Source: Tieghemiomyces parasiticus
Taxonomy: Eukaryota; Kickxellomycota; Dimargaritomycetes; Dimargaritales; Dimargaritaceae
Length of the DNA stretch: 37,322 nt
Direction of reading: 5' to 3'
Assembly (NCBI GenBank): GCA_027575765.1
Contig: JANBPT010000414.1
Coordinates: forward strand, 1 to 37,322
Below, in pieces: positions 19,801-31,672 of the stretch. The position numbers were made by a program, and so were the translations under genes. The first letter of the stretch is position 1; each line of letters opens with the position of its first letter. The notes beneath the pieces were generated by a model. The model was not told the DNA's origin. It saw only the letters and a list, made by a program, of their open reading frames with translations, and ran no database searches.

Positions 19801-21384
19801 CGCTGATTGGTTTAATGGCACCGCCCTGGCACCATGACCGTGGTGGGCTCCATCCATCTGGTAAGCGGGGACGCCAGCCGTTGATTTGAAGGGCAATCAA
19901 TGCTGTAAAACCCGCTTTTAGCTGCACGACGTGGTGATGTGATGGGTTCTGCGCGGCAAGTGCTTAGGATTGGGAGCTAAGGCGCCCGCCGGCATTTTTA
20001 TGGTATGCTGCTGCGCTCCCTTCTCTCACGTCCCATCTCCCAACCAAACCAGGAGGCCCCTGAGCCCAGGCTACCGGCCCTTCATGGCATAGTGGGCCTT
20101 GCTCCTACTAAATGTCCATGAGAGCCAGCTGGGTGACGTCGAATAGCCCGTGCTCACGCTGGCGAGGACTGGGGTTTAATCACAGTGAAAGCGGCATTTG
20201 GAGTCTATTAGGCCTGCATACCTCCCACAAATCGCACAGGCCGGGCCTGTTTACGAAAGGTAGAGTGCCCCTCCGGCGGATGGGGTTGGGGCGGGCGGGG
20301 AGGAGCGGCTCTGTTCCGCCACACTCTCCATACCTGACTGGCTCGACGAACCTGTACTCCCCCGGTCCACCCAGTGCTAAAGGCATTCAGGGTGACACCC
20401 CCCCCCACGGCCTTGTGTACATGCCTGGATACCCATATTAGCACGCCCAGCACCGCCCCACACATCAACCAACCATACCTTACAGCTTGTTGAACCCTCT
20501 CACTATCTGCGGGCTCCTCGCTTCCTTTTTCGCCCTCCGCTGCCCCTTGGTCAGTAATCAACCCATCTCTATTTCGGCCAGTTGACTTATTTTCTTTTGA
20601 CCCGTGTCCATTTCCGCCCCTTGCACCTGCCCTTGGTTGATCTCGCCATCTCCCAACCTTCATCCTCTCAAGTAGCCGTCGTTGCACGACTGCCAAACGG
20701 GTAATCACAGCGGATCACTACACAACCCCTCCCCCGCTTGGCACGGCTTCACTTCTCCGCTGGTCTATGCGCCACGCTACTCCTCGTTTAGAGCACACCG
20801 AAAGATTTTGGCCCCCAACTGTCCTTGGACGTGGCAGCTTACTGTTTTCATTTAGCCAAATCTCATCCCCACCCACGGCTCCTCAAGGTCCCACCGCTCT
20901 ACTTCGATTAGTTAGAGCCGCCTGCTGGTCATCCCCATCCGGCAAAGACTCCTTTACGTTCTTCGGCTGCTGTGTTTGAACCGTCGGGAGTACAAGCGTC
21001 GAAGAAGCAAAGCCGCCCCTTCCACCCTCACGGCCGTGACAACTGTCTTCATTACCTGTACTCTGGGTAAGCGCTCCTGACCAACATCGTCTACTTCAAA
21101 ACCGTGCACCTGCTGCCCTATTCTACTCATCTTCAGGTCTGGCTCTACTGTTACTTCAAAAGGTACACCCTACACTCTCCTTCTCCCTCTCTCTCTCTTT
21201 ATATATATACATATCTATCTATCTATATTGCATCATCTGTGACCCATCCGACCTGTTTTCGCCCTCTCCCCGCCGGTCGGTCCCGAATCCCAGTGCCCGC
21301 TGGCCACTTTCGTCGGGATAACTGCCGTGCAACACTACCGCCCCCTTCCCACCCACGCCGTGCGCAAGCCTGCCCTCAAACACC
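16836..21384. other. 4.5-kb gene-poor interval
   Basis: I see no gene I can support. Open frames are short (under about 110 codons), overlap on both strands and show no family motif. It contains four short TATATATA tracts (near 17058, 17503, 17954 and 19257), a TATAAATA at 18652-18659 with no convincing gene after it, and a compact nest of alternative hairpins at 19287-19325. From about 20450 on, pyrimidine-rich DNA suggests the PAK promoter and leader. Decayed coding sequence or a long noncoding transcript remain possible. Confidence 0.5.
16987..16992 (+). terminator. Poly(A) signal of the 171-aa gene
   Basis: AATAAA, about 150 bp downstream of the stop codon at 16833-16835. Confidence 0.45.
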
Positions 21385-23829
21385 ATGTCGGGTCCAGGTC
21401 CTAACCTTCACCGCAAGACGTCGTCTTCACAGCAGTCGTACCGCCCGCCCGACGAAACCCCCGGCAGTGGTGCCCCCGCTACCCATCATCTCATGGCCGA
21501 TCCGGACTCCTTCATCCCGCACCGGAGTCCCCCACCGCCCCCGGGCGTGGCCACCTCGTCCGTTTCCAAGTCGCTGTCCATGTCCAATATGCGACACGCC
21601 GGAGCACCTGCCCACCCGCCGTCCAACCCGCAGGTGCACTACTCCGCCGTGGCTTCGCATGCCAGCGGGGCCTCTTACCAACCACCTCCGCACCACTATC
21701 ACCAGCACTCCGGCTCCCAGCCGGGCTCGCTCGGTACGCCGCACCGCGCACCGCCGCCTGCCCCGCGCAAGGGACCCGCGCGGCCCCCGGATAGTGGGTA
21801 CAACCCACCGGCCCCAGGCGCACCCAAGCTACCCTCCGGTCCACCCCTTCACCGGTCCGTCACCTCTCCGGAGGATCTGAGCGGTGTCCGCTACCAGGGC
21901 GGCAGCGACTCGTCCCTCAAACCGCTTAGCGAGGCCTATCACGGCACCCTCGAACCCATCACCCCGATCGACAGTCCCAATGGCAAGGGAGTCAAGGGCG
22001 TGTTTGGTAACCTCATGAGTTCTTTCTCGGAGCTTCTATCTGGGGAGAAGAAGGCCGAGATCAGCTCGCCCTACAACCCCATCCACATCACCCACGCAGG
22101 TTTCAACTCCGACACGGGTGAATTCACCGGCTTGCCCCGCGAGTGGTCGGTGATGCTACGTGAGGCTGGAATCTCCAAACAGGAGCAGCAGGCGAACTCC
22201 CAGGCTGTAATTGACGTGGTCAACTTTTACCAGGACAACGCCAACTTTAAGGGTGACGCCGTATGGGCCAAGATGGCCACGCCGAACGCGCCCTCTAACC
22301 GGCAGCCCAACCGGCCCCCGCCCCCGCCGCCCCATGCCGGACATACGCCAGCGTTTGAGAACCCGGTAAGTACTACTACCAGCCGTGGTTACCCGCTTCT
22401 TTTATTTAGTGCGGTATGGCCTAGCCTGGTCCCACCCTGGTTGTTTGTAGATCTACCCGCTAACCACCAATTTTACTTGCCCTATTGCATTCAATTTTAA
22501 CCGCCGATCCAGCGCGCACCCCCGCCGCCGCCCCCCATGGAGAAGCCACGTGTCCGGCCCGCGAACCCGCATCACCTTCCCAGTAAGGCCCAGAGCGCTG
22601 ACGAACTAAACCAGGTCACCCCCACCTTGACCCGATCGCAGACCAATCCAGGGCAGGGCCACTACGCCCAGCACGCCCTACAGCACTCCAAATCACAGTC
22701 ACATCGGCGGGAGCCAACGGCCGTACACACCAATGCGGCCATGGCCGCTACGGCCGGCGCCGGGGGATACCCATCGAAACCGATGCCCCCGGGCCCGCAT
22801 CACACCGGCGGTGCGAGTGCCCCACGTCGCGAACACCCGCCTAACGCCCATGGCCCGCCGGCCCAGGCCTCCGCCCCGCCGCGTACCGCGCCCGGCACAG
22901 GTCCCATCCCGCGGGCCAAGCCCCCGGGTCGCCAGGACACGGACGATGTGGTGGAGCGCCTCCGCGCCATCTGCAACCCAGCCGACCCTACGCAGCTGTA
23001 CCTCAACCGCGTCAAGATTGGCCAGGGCGCGTCCGGCGGCGTCTATACCGCCACCCAGTCCAGCACCAGCCGCTGCGTCGCCATCAAGCAGATGAACTTG
23101 GAGAAGCAGCCCAAAAAGGACCTCATCATCAACGAGATTCTGGTCATGCGTGAGAGCGTCCACCCCAACATTGTCAACTACATTGACAGCTTCCTGTTCC
23201 GTGGGGACCTTTGGGTAGTGATGGAGTATATGGAGGGTGGTAGCCTCACGGAGGTGGTCACCAACAACCTGATGACGGAGGGCCAGATCGCGGCCGTGTG
23301 CCGGGAGACCTTGGAGGGTCTCAAGCATCTGCACTCCAAGGGTGTCATTCACCGCGATATCAAGAGTGACAACGTGCTGCTCTCCCTGACGGGGGAGATT
23401 AAGCTCACAGATTTCGGTTTCTGCGCGCAGCTGAACGACTCCAACGCCAAGCGGACCACTATGGTGGGCACACCGTACTGGATGTCCCCCGAGGTGGTAA
23501 AGCGCAAAGAATACGGCCCCAAGGTTGACATTTGGTCGCTGGGTATAATGGCTATTGAAATGGTTGAGGGCGAACCGCCATATCTCAACGAAAACCCCCT
23601 CCGCGCCCTGTACCTGATTGCCACGAACGGCACCCCGACCCTTCAGAACCCCGAGAGCTTATCACTGGTCTTCCGCGACTTTTTGGAGAAGGCCCTTGAG
23701 GTGTCACCCGAGAAGCGCCCCAACGCCACCCAGCTCCTAGGCCACCAGTTCATCCAGAAGGCTGAACCCCTACGGAGCCTGGCCCCGCTCATTCGGAGAG
23801 CCCGGGAACAGGCCAACCGTGACGTGTGA
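21385..23829 (+). CDS. STE20: p21-activated kinase (PAK/STE20 family)
   Basis: Serine/threonine kinase activated by Cdc42/Rac GTPases, acting in polarity and MAPK signalling at the cell cortex. Two exons: 21385-22365 and 22513-23829. The 147-bp phase-0 intron has a GTAAGT donor and a GATCCAG acceptor, giving 765 aa. Residues 1-220 are Pro/Ser/His-rich with PPPPP SH3-type motifs. The CRIB/p21-binding domain is at about 226-285 ([16 protein letters not shown], then FTGLPREW). A second Pro-rich linker follows. The kinase domain is at about 490-745: glycine loop [13 protein letters not shown] lysine near 519, HRDIKSDN near 609, DFGFCAQ near 627, and the activation loop ending [13 protein letters not shown]. 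There is no PH domain ahead of the CRIB, which favours the Ste20/Pak1 branch over Cla4. Without splicing the frame stops shortly after the donor. A CT-repeat plus TATATATACATAT stretch lies at 21188-21225 in the leader. Confidence 0.95.
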
Positions 23830-24637
23830 AAGGAGTGAGGAATATGGAAACTAATAAGGAGATGGGTCAGGGCAGGGGCGTCTGGCCAAATGGCCGGTTA
23901 TCCCCTCTTGCCTCCCCCCCCCCCCATTGAGGCTACCCTCGTCCAGCTAGCCAGCCCCGCTCTCCTCGCTCACCACCATACCCCCAATTCTCGTTCTAGC
24001 ACTGTCCACCACTTCTAAAGCACCATTTTTTTTAAATCTTCAACCACTCTGTTATCATCATTTTTTATTACAATACCACCCCCCGTCATTCACGTTCGTT
24101 ACCGTTGGATTATCCTAGTATGTTATCCTTTCTTCTTTGACCACCTCCCACCTTCGTCCCCCTAAAGCGTTCGCCACTTCTCTTCCCAACTCATGCGGGT
24201 CTGGTGTCGTAGCCTCACCCCACTCGCCATACCATTTGAATAATGCAGCTGGTCTCCGTTCTTTTCGATTGCTTCATCTCGCTGGCCTACTAGGATTCCG
24301 CCACTTAATCACACATTCTTAATACTGCTCGTCACGGCAAGTGTTTCGGGATAGTTATTTTTCCCGTCCCTCCTGACCCTGTCACTCTGTCTGCTCTATA
24401 TACCTCCGTTTCCAACTTTATATAAATGTTGTTAATCCTAACCCGATTTGGTGGTTTACGGACATGGATATTGTGCGCTCTTGACTGCGTCACATGTCGG
24501 CTTCAATTGGGCCGGGTACTGTTTGTACTTGGGCTACAGCTCACCTCCATAAACCGGGACATCCATTTATTGTTAGCTAACGGTTTCGGCATTGGTTGTG
24601 AAGGCGCCCAATGCTAGAGGGACAACACAAGGGTAGT
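23830..24637. other. Intergenic between convergent PAK and complex I genes
   Basis: No gene seen. It has a long C-run (about 23915-23928) and T-rich sequence typical of 3' ends. The two flanking genes are convergent, so both terminators should be here. Confidence 0.5.
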
Positions 24638-25182
24638 TTACCACTTGATGGGCGTGTGCGGGTAGTCAAAGTTCTCGCCACGTTCCTTGAGGCGCTTCTT
24701 GGCCTCGATAAGGGCCCAGGTCTGGATCTTAGTGTCGGGCTTGTAGTGGTAGGCGAGGGCGAAGACGCCCATGCCGCCCCAGTACAGGAAGTAGAAAGGG
24801 AATTCCCAGGACTCCCACTTACGCTTCTGACCAGGCTTGAGTGGCTGGAGGGTGAGGGAGGAGAGTACCGTCGTGCGTGCCAATGGTAAGAGCGTACCAA
24901 GGGACGGGGTGAAACGTAGGTGCAGACGGTTAGTACGGCGGTTCCCTGGCCGTTGTCAGGTGATATATGTATATATATAGAGAGAGAGGCAGCCCGCGGT
25001 ATCCGGATTACGTACCACCCGATGGGCAGCACCTAGCAATGAGAGCTTACCTTCTCACCAAAGAGCCAGCCGCTGGGTTGGTTGAACTCCTGGGCGATAC
25101 CGGCGCGGCGGAGCAGAGCACCCCGGGCGGTCATGCGGTGCAGTGGGGAGAACCCCAGTCCGCGGATGTTGTTGAAACTCAT
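24638..25182 (-). CDS. NDUFB11: NADH:ubiquinone oxidoreductase ESSS subunit (NDUFB11-like)
   Basis: Accessory subunit of mitochondrial complex I, with one span in the inner membrane at the distal part of the membrane arm. Two exons on the minus strand: 25182-25051 (44 codons) and 24844-24638. The phase-0 intron has a GTAAGC donor and a CTCCAG acceptor, and the product is 112 aa. Exon 1 gives a basic presequence-like N-terminus (RMTARGALLRRAG) and QPSGWLFGEK. Exon 2 continues PLKPGQKRKWESWE, then a membrane helix (YFLYWGGMGVFALAYHY) and the fungal ESSS signature YKPDTKIQTWALIEA, ending FDYPHTPIKW. Without splicing, the second part appears to start at an intronic ATG (24883). The intron contains TATATATGTATATATATAGAGAGAGAG on the plus strand. 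Confidence 0.88.
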
Positions 25183-26277
25183 GAGGGTAAAGGTAGACTA
25201 TCTAGGTGGGAGGAAGACCAAATGTGTGTTGGGTGAGCAAGGAGAGGAGAAGTACAGGTGTAGTTGATTATACAGAATGTGGTGGAGGGATTGGGGGACA
25301 GGCGGCGGGATTCAAGATGGCGGAGCCTGGCTGCATGCAACAAGATCGTCAGCGCCTTGAGGCTTGCCCAGTTCCCCTCCCTGTGTCGGTCACTATGGTG
25401 GGAGGGGGAGTAGGTATGTCCTCCCTGCCCATGCTGAAACCCGTGGCAAGTGGGTTGGGCCCAGCACAGGCTTACAGGGTGGAATGGGGAGAAGCCGTTG
25501 GTGTCCGCTATGGGGCCCCTCCTCAATGGGACGGGAGGGAAAGGGGACCTATGGCGAGCAGGTTTTCAGAGGCCGCAACTCTCAGTTCACGTGAGGATAA
25601 GTGTCTTGCTGGCTGGTTCCGCGCGTTTACTAAGGAGGGAGGGAGGTGCTACCTCCAGGCTTGTAGCTAATCTACCTACCCATTTGCCACCGAAGCCTGG
25701 CGGGCCGCACTAAAATATACACCGCTTTTTGCTACAGGGAGGCACCTACGCATTGGGATATCCATCGAACTATACAGGGTGACTCCCGCCGTTACCTAAA
25801 CGTCTCCCTCCTTTCCGTCTTCAATTTAGTCGTTGGTCTATCCGGTGCACCCCATTCAGACACGTACGTACCAAATCCGCCCCCTCTCGCCGAAGAACCC
25901 TACCACACCATGGGACTTGACGAGCCATATCCATCCAGTGCAGTCATCGCTCGATCCATCCATCCATCCGTCTGCGGGAGCGCTGTTTGGATCCTCCAGA
26001 CACGAGCCGCCGCCAACATCCGACGGATGAATGGATGTTGAGCGATAGGTGCCACTCCGGATGCTGTCGGTCGGGGTGCCATGTACTTTGGTTTTGCGAA
26101 ATTGCTGAACAGAGCCTCCTGGCCCTTAGCTGTAGAGTGGCACCACTAGCAACCCTATCCGACGGCATATCCGTTGAGGCATCCCTGCCACATAAACCCC
26201 TCTGTGAAGCACCGGACTAACGCCTGCACCATCTCTTAAATCCCTACGCCGAATCCCATTACTACAGATACTCCACA
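25183..26277. other. Divergent promoter region, complex I subunit and L9
   Basis: No gene seen. The two genes are transcribed away from each other, so the interval holds both promoters. It contains an imperfect inverted repeat (25945-25972 with 26022-26047) and a 9-bp inverted pair GGTGCCACT...AGTGGCACC (about 26047 and 26135). Confidence 0.5.
25945..26047. repeat. Imperfect inverted repeat with CATCCATC core
   Basis: The arms at 25945-25972 and 26022-26047 pair over about 26 bases with a few mismatches, around a 49-base loop. The arm includes a CATC/GATG tandem, so part of the symmetry comes from a simple repeat, but the outer ATCGCTC/GAGCGAT is not repetitive. Confidence 0.6.
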
Positions 26278-26847
26278 ATGCGCGACATTTCCAAGGACGA
26301 GATCATCACCATTCCCGATGGTGTCACGGTCGAGATCAAGGCCCGCCACGTCACTGTGACCGGTCCCCGGGGTACCCTCAAGAAGGGTCTGCGCCATATC
26401 GACATGGACCTGCAGCGCCCGAACAAGAAGACCATCCGCATCGTGGTCTGGGGCGGCAAGCGCAAGCACGTGGCCTGCATCCGCACCGTGCGCTCTCTGA
26501 TCGACAACATGATCACCGGCGTGACCAAGGGTTACAAGTACAAGATGCGCTTCGTGTACGCCCATTTCCCCATCAACGTGAACGTGGTCGAGGACGGCAA
26601 GCTTGTCGAGATCCGTAACTTCTTGGGTGAGAAGGTTGTGCGCCGCATCAACCTCCTCGAGGGCGTCTCGTGCGAGATCTCCTCCGCCCAGAAGGACGAG
26701 ATCATCCTGACGGGTAACGACGTTGAGATGGTGTCTCAGTCCGCTGCCTCCATCCAGCAGTCCACTCTGGCCAAGAACAAGGATATCCGTAAATTCCTGG
26801 ACGGTATCTACGTCTCGGAGAAGACCAACATCGTTGTCGAAGAGTAA
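26278..26847 (+). CDS. RPL9: 60S ribosomal protein L9 (uL6)
   Basis: Structural protein of the large cytosolic ribosomal subunit, near the base of the P-stalk and the sarcin-ricin region. Single exon, 189 aa, close to human RPL9 (192 aa) and yeast Rpl9 (191 aa). Recognisable parts are [21 protein letters not shown] at the start, [40 protein letters not shown], then [13 protein letters not shown] and DGIYVSEK at the end. The two repeated uL6 beta-barrel units cover about 1-95 and 96-180. Codon use is strongly biased to C-ending codons, as expected for high expression. The start codon follows a short pyrimidine-rich leader. Confidence 0.97.
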   Translation: MRDISKDEIITIPDGVTVEIKARHVTVTGPRGTLKKGLRHIDMDLQRPNKKTIRIVVWGGKRKHVACIRTVRSLIDNMITGVTKGYKYKMRFVYAHFPINVNVVEDGKLVEIRNFLGEKVVRRINLLEGVSCEISSAQKDEIILTGNDVEMVSQSAASIQQSTLAKNKDIRKFLDGIYVSEKTNIVVEE

Positions 26848-27750
26848 TTTTCCCTCTACGTGCACGTTCTGCTCGTTTGCCGCCTTGCCATGTTTCTCCA
26901 TCCCCTCCCCTCACCCCACTCTTTGCCCGGGCGCCTCGACATAGCGATGTATAACAGGGACCGCTCGGACAATAAAACCGGCTACACCAGTGGTGATTAG
27001 AATTGTGAAGCACTGATTGTGGCGAGCGGGCGATTTTGCGCGGTTGTTAACTAAACGCGGGATATGGAATTTAGATGTGTTTAAGTTACCAGATAATGTT
27101 GTATACATAATAGCAGTGCTGGCGGTCGAAAGTTATTGGTATCACTCCCAGAGAAGCGTGTTTGACAGTGGAGGTGCACGGGTTGCCGCGAGGGCTGGAT
27201 CTGGTCTGTGGTGAGCAATGTAAGGCACCCTTTAGGCCTCTCTACTAAACAAGCTTCTAGTGTTTGGTGCTATGCTGGATATCCTTCGATACTGTCCACA
27301 TTAGGATGCTAACGAAAAGTCTTGCAAAGAGAGCATCTCAGGTGGCCTGGTGGGCCATGTCCATTTGAGTGACCCACCATGTTTCATTAGATATAAATCA
27401 AGTTCGCAGTCTCGACTGCAGGACTCCCCCTTCGTCGAAAGCCCTCCTCCAACGTCCAAATATTTAGGTGTCATAGGCAGGACACTACCCCTTAACTCCT
27501 CTCGCGGCTGTTTAGCAGGCCAACTCTTTTCAACATCTCGGGCAAGGGGAGCGGGTTACACATGCGGAGCATACACGCCAACAGCCACCGGATTTCTCCC
27601 TCTTACACAAGCGTCAAGCACATGTAAACAAAGCGACCCATTCCCTCCAACTGCTGAGTCTATCGCTTATACCCTCACCCTTTATCCACCTTCCCTCGCG
27701 GCCACTGGCCTCCGCCCTCATCCTCTCTCGCTCATTTACATTCCGCCGCC
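26848..27750. other. Intergenic: L9 3' flank and SSX2IP-like promoter
   Basis: No gene seen. It is AT-richer at the L9 end, with a TATAAAT at 27392-27398 and pyrimidine-rich sequence from about 27590 to the ATG at 27751. Confidence 0.5.
26971..26976 (+). terminator. Poly(A) signal of RPL9
   Basis: AATAAA, about 125 bp past the RPL9 stop codon. Confidence 0.45.
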
Positions 27751-30613
27751 ATGGATAATCTCCAGTTTCTAAATCACGAGTTGACGGCGTTCGGGTTCCC
27801 AGGCCCTCTGCGCTTGGTCGAAGGCTACGATGAGGAGAATGAGCAGATTCTCCGCTGTGTGTCGGCGCTCCTCCAGCAGCGGCAGGTAAGATGTCCACCT
27901 TGTCATCGGCGTGTGAGGTATAACCTCCGAGCTTGCAGTTAAAGGGTTACCAGTGCATTCCCATCACGCGAGGGCTATTCAGACGCTAACACGGGTCCTC
28001 TTTCCTGCGATACGAACGTTAACCCGCCATTCTTTCTTTGGACCTGCCACAGCGCGACATGGAATACCGCGAGGACATTGACGACAAGTACCGTCGACTG
28101 ACAAGTGAGCAGGAGACGTTGCTGCACAACTTGGTAAGTGAAGGGCAGCGTTGACGTTTTCCCTGAAACACCGGATGCCGGCGAGTTTCAAAGCGAGCTA
28201 GCTGTTTTCATTTTCTGACGCCTACCGACGCTGCTGATTTACCCTTACAATTTGCTGCAGAACAAACTCCGCGGTGAGCTCGAGACGTCAGATCGTAATC
28301 TTGACACGACCAAGTCCAAGCTCAGGTAAGGCGGACTAGGTGCAGCCTTACAATACCAGTCCCGGTCGGATAAGGCCGAATGGCTAAGACAAGCGCCGAC
28401 ATGCCCGTCATTTGCTGACCCCTGCACCACCGTCCCCCGCCCTTGTCCGTTAAAAAAAATCATCTTCCTTCTCCCGTGCCAGCGTCTCTGAAACCGTACT
28501 TAAAGACGTGAACGAGAAGCACCGCAACACCAAAGAGGAGCTCAAGACGGCCAAGAACAGTCTCCAGTATAGCCGGTCCCAATATGCGGTAGGTCCCACA
28601 TACCATGCAAGCACACAGCCAGTGTGGCGAGATGCCATGTCTAATATTGTCCCGCTGCTGCAGTTCCACCGTTGACCAACCAACCTGCTCCTTCCCCTTA
28701 TGTTACCTTTTCCTCCACCGCCATGATCGACGCTTATCACCTCAGCACGAGCTACGCAAGCGCGAACAGGACAACATCAAGCTCAAAGAGAAGATGCAGC
28801 GCATGGCCGCCGAGAAATACAAGGCTAACAAAACCGGCTTCCAATTGCTAAACCCGATTACCAAGGACAAAGCACACCTCGGCCACGACCGGATGACCAA
28901 GGTAAGTCCCAATCTGTTTGACGTGCGGTCCGAGGTACCCTCCCACGGCATTTGACTTACTGTCAAGCCATACCTCCCATGTTTGCCTTCGTTGCGCACA
29001 TTGTTTAACGCTTCTCCAGGACAAGGAATTAGTGGAAATCGTTTTAGCCAACTACGAGGACCGGGAACGCGAACTCTTGGAGGAAAATGAGCAGCTGCGA
29101 CAGTCTCTTTACGACCTATATGCCACTATCACGGAGTTGCTGCACGCGCGAGTGGAAGAGGCCGAAGAGGATAACATGAATGCCAGCCAGGCCGTCAACG
29201 ACGCCGGGTCGGATGGCGGCCAGAGCCCCCGCCGTTACCGCGAGAAGATCATCCTGCCGTTCGAAATGGTCAAGCAGCGCTTGCAATCCGACATGCACCA
29301 ATTGGTCACGGACCTGAAGGACGACTGGCGCGCGTTGCACACCCAGACCTTACCCCAGGCGGCCGATACCGAGGCCTTGTATGCTAAGGACCGCGAGATC
29401 ACTACGCTAACCACCGAGGTGGACACCCTGCGACAGAAGGTGGCTGGCTACAAGGAGGTCATTTCCGAACAGGCCCGTGTGATCCAGCTAGCCACCAACC
29501 CGGCGGCCCCGTCCCGACGGGATAGTGGCATCCATCGGCTGGGGATCGAGGAGATCGATCCCGACCGGCTGGAGCGCGAACGGGAGGCACTCGAGCGCCA
29601 GCAAAGCGAACTGGACGAAGAGCGCCGCAAGTTCACGGAGGCAGCCATCCTTTTAGGCAAGGAACGAGAGGAGCTACGCCGCGAGCGCGAAGCACTCCAG
29701 TTGGATAGGGAGTCCCAACGGACCCACGCTGTCCTGCGCAACATGCCTAGTACTCCTCAGTAAGCACCACTCCCCACGCGGCCCCATTCGCCTTGCTATG
29801 CCTGGCCGATGGTTGCGGTAGGCATAGATATTTCCCGCCGGATTGGTAAAACCGTGACCCCTCCCGGTGCACTCCTAACCCATGACCCTAACCTCTGTCC
29901 TTGCGCCTTATTCACATCTGCCTTTTTTGTACAGTTATCTCAAGGACCTTAATCTGGAGGAGAGTACCCCTGAGTTGCTCATGAAGATCCAGCGGCTCCA
30001 GCTGGCCGGTAATAATGGGGCCGAGGGTGGGGACGCCTGGCCCCGTGGGATCAACTACGACCAATTACCGAATAATGAGGCTGGCGAAGACCGAGGTAAC
30101 GACGCTGACGAGCCATTTACCCGCCGAGCTGTGGAGGCCACGGCGGGAAGGGGCCGTCGGGTGTCAATTAACGAAACCCCGCTGCGCAGCCGGTCCCGCG
30201 CCTCAACACATACACCACCACCCAAGTCGCCGCTTGGGGGTTCGTATTCCCGCGCCACGGGCCCAACCCTGAGCACAGCCCACCGCCGCGTGGGCCGCCG
30301 GCCTTCCTCAGCCGTATTTGCCTCGCCCGAGGAAGACCCTCACCAGACCGCTGGATCGGGGTCTCTGGGCCGTAAGGTGTCGGTGCGTACCCCAGCCGAG
30401 GTGCGCCGGGCCATGGAGCGGGGTCCCTGTAACAAAGCGTCGTGTTCCTCCCATCAGCACCACAAACCTTCCCTCGCCGTCTCCCGCGGCCGCCGGCCTT
30501 CCGCAGAGCCCACGCCCCCCACGTCGCCTGCCAGCGATCCGCACGGGAGCGGTGGCTTATCACCCGCCACACCGTCGAGGGGTACGCGGGCGCGGGCGCT
30601 CTCCCGCCACTAA
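27751..30613 (+). CDS. SSX2IP: SSX2IP/ADIP/Msd1-like coiled-coil protein (seven exons)
   Basis: Family known from animal SSX2IP (afadin- and alpha-actinin-binding protein) and fission yeast Msd1, which anchor microtubule minus ends at centrosomes or spindle pole bodies. Exons: 27751-27885, 28053-28133, 28261-28325, 28483-28588, 28746-28901, 29020-29759, 29935-30613. All donors are GTAAGN or GTAGGT, all acceptors end in AG, and the frame holds through every join, giving 653 aa. The N-terminus LNHELTAFGFPGPL matches the family start. Coiled coil runs through exons 2-6 and includes YEDRERELLEENEQLRQSL and RRKFTEAAILLGKEREEL, both family hallmarks. Exon 7 gives YLKDLNLEESTPELLMKIQRLQ, then a basic Ser/Pro/Arg tail of about 200 residues likely to be disordered. 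The exon 6 donor overlaps a stop codon, so an unspliced transcript would end at 29763. Confidence 0.88.
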
Positions 30614-31672
30614 CCAAGCCAGGGAGGTGCTCCAGCCACGATCGTTTTTTGCGTAGTTCTCAGGAGGGGGACCTGTGCCGTTACGTGGGAGCTATGACTG
30701 GGACAGAACTTGGCTTGTCCATGGCCTTTAATTACATTCCCATCCCTTCTCATACTATCGTTTCGTTCAACCCTTACCGTCTTAGGCAGGGGTTCCTTAA
30801 TTTCATTGCTTCCGGACCACACTGCCTTGCCTCTCTCATGTTGTATTTCACCACATAGCCTCCAATGAACACAGCCCTCGTCATAGCCACTTTTTGCCAA
30901 CGGCCAACTTCTCCCTATCCCTTACTGCCTCTGGACCGATTAAATCACGTGAGTGAAACCCTCTAACCTCTGATGTCCTTCGAAATAGCCACAGTGTCGC
31001 GCTGAGTGGTACCCGGCCAGCTTCGCCACTCCCATTGGACTTCACAGTAGGCTACCACCAATCACTGCTGTCGTTTAGACCAAGTCCGCTGGGCTGGAGT
31101 GTACCCGCCACACACCCTCCCTGCCTCCCGCTCTCTCACCTGGTCGCTAATCGCCACCCGTCTGATTTGGCCTGCAGCAACTTTTTTTTTTTTTAATGGT
31201 GACATGCCCCTTGATGCCCATTTTTTCTTGCATTCACCGGCCTTGGTGAATACCAGTCACCTCGTAATCAAGCGTTGCATGAGTCGGCAAACCACGTAAT
31301 GCACGGGCAAGAAAAAAAAATAACCGGTAGAGGGATGGGCTTGCTTCACCCCGTTAGACTTATCGGGAGGTCACTTTTTTCTTGGGGTCGCGGCCTCCAA
31401 CTTGCGAGATGTGGGTGAGGGGGTATAAAGTATCCATTCGTCCGCGCCCGTCGACACTTTCTTCCCGTTAACCCTTTCTGGTAACGTGGCTGTACTGATA
31501 GATTCTACCCCGCCTAGCCCGACGTTATTATTTTACGTGTTTCCACATATAATATTTTTTTTAACCCTTCGACCACCCTCCCCGGCACGCTTCACCCGCT
31601 CTGGCCCACGCCGTACCTCCTCCAACTCTCCGCATTCCCGCTCCTCTCCTATTTCTCGTACCCACCCACACC
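30614..31672. other. Intergenic: SSX2IP-like 3' flank and CTP synthase promoter
   Basis: No gene seen. A T-run of 12 is at about 31182-31193 and an A-run at about 31310. A TATA box at 31424-31430 and pyrimidine-rich leader sequence precede the CTP synthase start. Confidence 0.5.
31424..31430 (+). promoter_or_regulatory. TATA box of CTP synthase gene
   Basis: TATAAAG in a GGGTATAAAGT context, about 245 bp before the ATG at 31673. It is the only good TATA match in this promoter. Confidence 0.45.

Noticed and set aside
20112..20441. 109-codon plus-strand frame with an overlapping 166-codon minus-strand frame
   Set aside because: Both are low-complexity, Gly/Pro/Arg-rich and lie in G/C-run DNA ahead of the PAK gene. 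Nothing recognisable.
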